Below are positions 35,303-37,613 of a DNA stretch of 37,613 nucleotides, in pieces; within the stretch, counting starts at the first letter, position 1, and the number at the start of each line of letters is the position of its first letter. The notes below the pieces were generated by a model that was given only the letters and a program-made list of their open reading frames with translations, was not told where the DNA came from and did not search any database. The position numbers and the translations under genes were made by a program. This stretch comes from Erysipelotrichia bacterium (GTDB lineage: Bacteria > Muiribacteriota > Ozemobacteria > Ozemobacterales > Ozemobacteraceae), in assembly GCA_009928855.1 (NCBI GenBank), contig SABV01000007.1:1-37613 (forward strand). The letters are read 5' to 3'.

Positions 35303-35321
35303 GTGTTTATTCAGAGTGCAA

Positions 35322-36314
35322 TTATTTTTGCGAAGCGTAACCACCAAAACTGCTCACATACTGAGCACGTTCGTATGCCCCCGGGTTAGCTGCTTTTGTC
35401 AGACTTAATTTGCCTTTGAAATCTGCGAGACTTTCGTAATCTTTTTGCTGCATCCATGTTTCGATATTTTTGCGTAACTCGACAAGGTATGCCGGGCTTT
35501 TTTTATAGAATATCGAAGCCATTTGCACTGCGCTGGCACCGGCCAGAAGCATTTTTATTATGTGTTTGGCATCATGAATACCGGTTGATGCAGCTATCGG
35601 GCTTTTTAATCTCGGGCTGAGAATGCCAACCCAGCGTAGAGGCAACAGATGCTCTGTGTCGTTGCTGGTGGTAGCGGCTTCAAAAACCTTCTCTTTGTCT
35701 ATGTCGATATCAGGGCTTGAGAAACGGTTGAACATGGTTATTCCAGCCAGATTTTCGCAATCAAGCTCGTGGCATATAGACGCCAGATCAGAAAAATAGC
35801 TGCTTATTTTTACCGATACCGGTATTTTAACGTGCCTGGTCGTTTCTTTGACTGCATCCAGGTAGAATTTGCGGTTGTCTTCGGCTTTACGTGTCGGATC
35901 GAATGGCATAACAAAAAGGTTTAGTTCAATAGCATCGGCTCCGGCGTCTTCAACCTGAGAAGCAAATTGCAGCCAGTCACCTGAAGAAATGCAATTGATA
36001 CTGGCAACTATAGGCACCTGGCTGACTTCTTTGGCTGATCTTATTAACTGACCGTAATTTTCAAGTATTTGACCACGAATTTTGTAGTCAAAGTAGTCCA
36101 TGAATTCATGAAAATGCGCAGAAGTTTTAGATTTGGCTACCTGGTTGTATTCATTGATTATTTCTTCTTCAAAAACCGATTTAAGAACGATGGCACCGGC
36201 GCCATTACCTGAGAATTCCTTTATTTTGCTGACGTCAGCAGTAAGACTGCTGCTGGCTATTATCAGCGGATTTTTGAGCTCGAGACCAAAAAATCTGGTT
36301 TTCAGGTTTATCAT
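35322..36314 (-). CDS. Dihydroorotate-dehydrogenase-like FMN protein
   Basis: A 330-residue TIM-barrel flavoprotein resembling class 1 dihydroorotate dehydrogenases: MINLKTRFFGLELKNPLIIASSSLT at the start, DAIELNLF, IPVSVKISSYFSD, SPIAASTGIHDAKHIIKMLLAGASAVQMAS near the FMN phosphate site. The usual NCPN/NxSCPN stretch reads ELNLFVMP, so it is not a standard PyrD. It fits the dihydroorotate-dehydrogenase-like family I recall as PRK07565, whose substrate is unclear. The ATG at 36314 with GGGGA upstream is preferred; a GTG at 36335 would overlap the previous stop by 4 bp. It follows the GltD-like gene, and the pair recalls PreT-PreA of dihydropyrimidine dehydrogenase, but there is no ferredoxin domain here. 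Confidence 0.8.
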   Translation of the reverse strand: MINLKTRFFGLELKNPLIIASSSLTADVSKIKEFSGNGAGAIVLKSVFEEEIINEYNQVAKSKTSAHFHEFMDYFDYKIRGQILENYGQLIRSAKEVSQVPIVASINCISSGDWLQFASQVEDAGADAIELNLFVMPFDPTRKAEDNRKFYLDAVKETTRHVKIPVSVKISSYFSDLASICHELDCENLAGITMFNRFSSPDIDIDKEKVFEAATTSNDTEHLLPLRWVGILSPRLKSPIAASTGIHDAKHIIKMLLAGASAVQMASIFYKKSPAYLVELRKNIETWMQQKDYESLADFKGKLSLTKAANPGAYERAQYVSSFGGYASQK

Positions 36315-36331
36315 TTTGGTTTTTTCCCCGT

Positions 36332-37613
36332 TCACAGATTGTATTTTTTCTTGAGAAAATCATGCATTGAAGCGGCGGCTTTACGGCCATCGCCCATTGC
36401 CAGAATAACTGTTGCGCCACCTCTTACAATATCGCCGCCGGCAAATATTTCGGGTATTGAAGATTGCATTGTTGCTTCATTTACCTCTATAGTGCCCCAT
36501 TTCGACATTTTTATGCCTGGCAGACATGCAGGAATCAGAGGATTGGGCGAAACGCCTATAGCTACAATTACCAGGTCGACGTCTATTTCAAGTATATCGC
36601 CTTCAATTTCCACCGGGCGCCGACGACCAGAAGCGTCAGGCTCACCAAGTTTCATTCGTTGCAATCTGGCTTTGGCAACCCTTCCCTCAGCGTTTGCCAG
36701 GTACTCGATCGGGTTAGCCAGATTCATAAATTCTATGCCTTCTTCTTCTGCGTGCTTTATTTCTTCAAGGCGAGCCGGCATCTCTTCGCGCGATCGCCGA
36801 TATATGATGATAGAGCGCTCTGCGCCCAGACGTTTTGATGTTCGCACGGCATCCATGGCTGTGTTGCCGCCGCCGATTACCACGACACATTTGCCTCGTA
36901 ATACAGGCGTGTCAGAGTCGGGCTGATTGGCATACATAAGATTGACGCGCGTCAGATACTCGTTTGATGACATGACGCCGTTAAGGTTTTCGCCGGGAAT
37001 ATTCATAAAATTGGGCAGGCCGGCTCCGCTGCCAACAAAAAATGCCTGGTAGCCCGCTGCTTTTATATCTTCAAATGATGCTGTTCGCCCGACGACAAAA
37101 TTTTTCTCAAAATTGACGCCCATGTGTCTGAGATTCTCAAGCTCTACGTCAACCACTGCATTAGGCAGTCTGAATTCTGGAATGCCGTATTTGAGCACGC
37201 CGCCAATTTCATGTAGAGCTTCAAAGACGGTTACATCATAACCGAATTTAATCATGTCGCCAGCGAAAGAGAGTGAGGCTGGCCCTGAGCCAATGGCTGC
37301 GACCTTGATACCGTTGCGTTCTTCTATTGCCGGAACCTGAATTTTGCCGGACTCACGCTCGTAATCGGCGGCAAATCTTTCAAGGTAGCCTATGGCAACG
37401 GCATCTTTATGCATTTTTTGTGTGTAGAAACACTTGCTTTCGCACTGTTTTTCCTGCGGACATACACGCCCGCAGACAGCCGGAAGAGCACTATATTCTT
37501 TCAGAACGGCAGCAGCTTCAAGAAAGGCACCGCGTTCGATGTTTTTAACAAATTTGGGTATGTTGATGCTTACCGGGCACCCTTCGATACAGGTTGGGTT
37601 AACGCAATCCATG
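36332..37613 (-). CDS. GltD-like NADPH-dependent flavoprotein, 5' end outside window
   Basis: At least 426 residues are visible; the frame is open to the right edge and the Met at 37612 is internal to the family's N-terminal iron-sulfur region. Cysteines for two [4Fe-4S] clusters appear in CVNPTCIEGCPVSI and CGRVCPQEKQCESKC. Then come the FAD site IKVAAIGSGPASLSFAGDM, GGVLKYGIPEFRLP, the NADPH site CVVVIGGGNTAMDAVRTSKR, and the second FAD motif EIFAGGDIVRGGATVILAMGDGRKAA. Family members are glutamate synthase small subunits, NfnB/SudB-type subunits and PreT; all pass electrons between NAD(P)H and a partner. The stop overlaps or adjoins the DHOD-like gene, the likely partner. Confidence 0.9.
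   Translation of the reverse strand, partial: MDCVNPTCIEGCPVSINIPKFVKNIERGAFLEAAAVLKEYSALPAVCGRVCPQEKQCESKCFYTQKMHKDAVAIGYLERFAADYERESGKIQVPAIEERNGIKVAAIGSGPASLSFAGDMIKFGYDVTVFEALHEIGGVLKYGIPEFRLPNAVVDVELENLRHMGVNFEKNFVVGRTASFEDIKAAGYQAFFVGSGAGLPNFMNIPGENLNGVMSSNEYLTRVNLMYANQPDSDTPVLRGKCVVVIGGGNTAMDAVRTSKRLGAERSIIIYRRSREEMPARLEEIKHAEEEGIEFMNLANPIEYLANAEGRVAKARLQRMKLGEPDASGRRRPVEIEGDILEIDVDLVIVAIGVSPNPLIPACLPGIKMSKWGTIEVNEATMQSSIPEIFAGGDIVRGGATVILAMGDGRKAAASMHDFLKKKYNL

Noticed and set aside
36339-36926. 195-residue plus-strand open frame inside the GltD-like gene
   Set aside because: It is antisense to a conserved flavoprotein gene; its low-complexity Ser/Arg/Pro composition is typical of a shadow frame.

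Overview
The window looks like the replication-origin neighbourhood of a Gram-negative-type bacterium of uncertain phylum. It has an LptD-type outer-membrane assembly protein, lipoproteins and secreted proteins with Sec signals, and a CheY/FlgM-like flagellar or chemotaxis flavour. Gene order partly recalls Firmicutes: rpiB-upp-dCMP deaminase-murA, and a RemB-like gene in front of gyrB. Large HEAT and TPR proteins together with these traits would suit a little-studied candidate phylum (Riflebacteria-like is my guess). That assignment is inference and no 16S gene is present. I see no insertion sequence, prophage or CRISPR array.

Left part (1-14.66 kb), mostly minus strand. An rpiB-upp-dCMP deaminase-murA-HEAT protein operon is preceded by lptD. 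Divergent to lptD are an OPT-family transporter and a small secreted protein. Then come a ClC antiporter and a tight four-gene operon: accB, lpd, a homoserine-dehydrogenase-like gene that has lost its catalytic residues, and aspartokinase. A near-consensus ParB-binding site (parS) lies inside the homoserine-dehydrogenase-like gene, about 3 kb from dnaA.

Centre (14.66-26.3 kb). Transcription switches from minus to plus at an AT-rich intergenic region full of DnaA boxes just upstream of dnaA, the expected oriC. The plus-strand block is dnaA, a DciA-like helicase-loader candidate with an added zinc ribbon, a RemB-like DUF370 protein, gyrB, gyrA, an FtsB/DivIC protein, four tRNAs (Ser-UGA, Ser-GCU, Arg-GCG, Ser-GGA), a long SRP RNA that starts 2 nt after the last tRNA, and dnaX. 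dnaN and recF are absent from this cluster. After dnaX comes a second, 650-bp gene-free region. It repeats the DnaA-box module of the dnaA region almost exactly and shares three more 11-13 bp words with it, so the replication block is flanked by two origin-like modules.

Right part (26.3-37.6 kb). Here lie a secreted HExxH metallopeptidase; a FlgM-like gene with a sigma-28-like promoter; a secreted TPR protein; a CheY-like receiver followed 4 nt later by a 1032-residue HEAT-repeat/CheR fusion whose methyltransferase domain lacks likely catalytic residues; a lipoprotein; and, on the minus strand, a GltD-like flavoprotein (cut by the window end) coupled to a dihydroorotate-dehydrogenase-like protein.

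The main points to follow up are the duplicated origin module, the parS site, the two apparent pseudoenzymes (HSDH-like and CheR-like), the DciA-zinc-ribbon fusion and the tRNA-SRP RNA junction.
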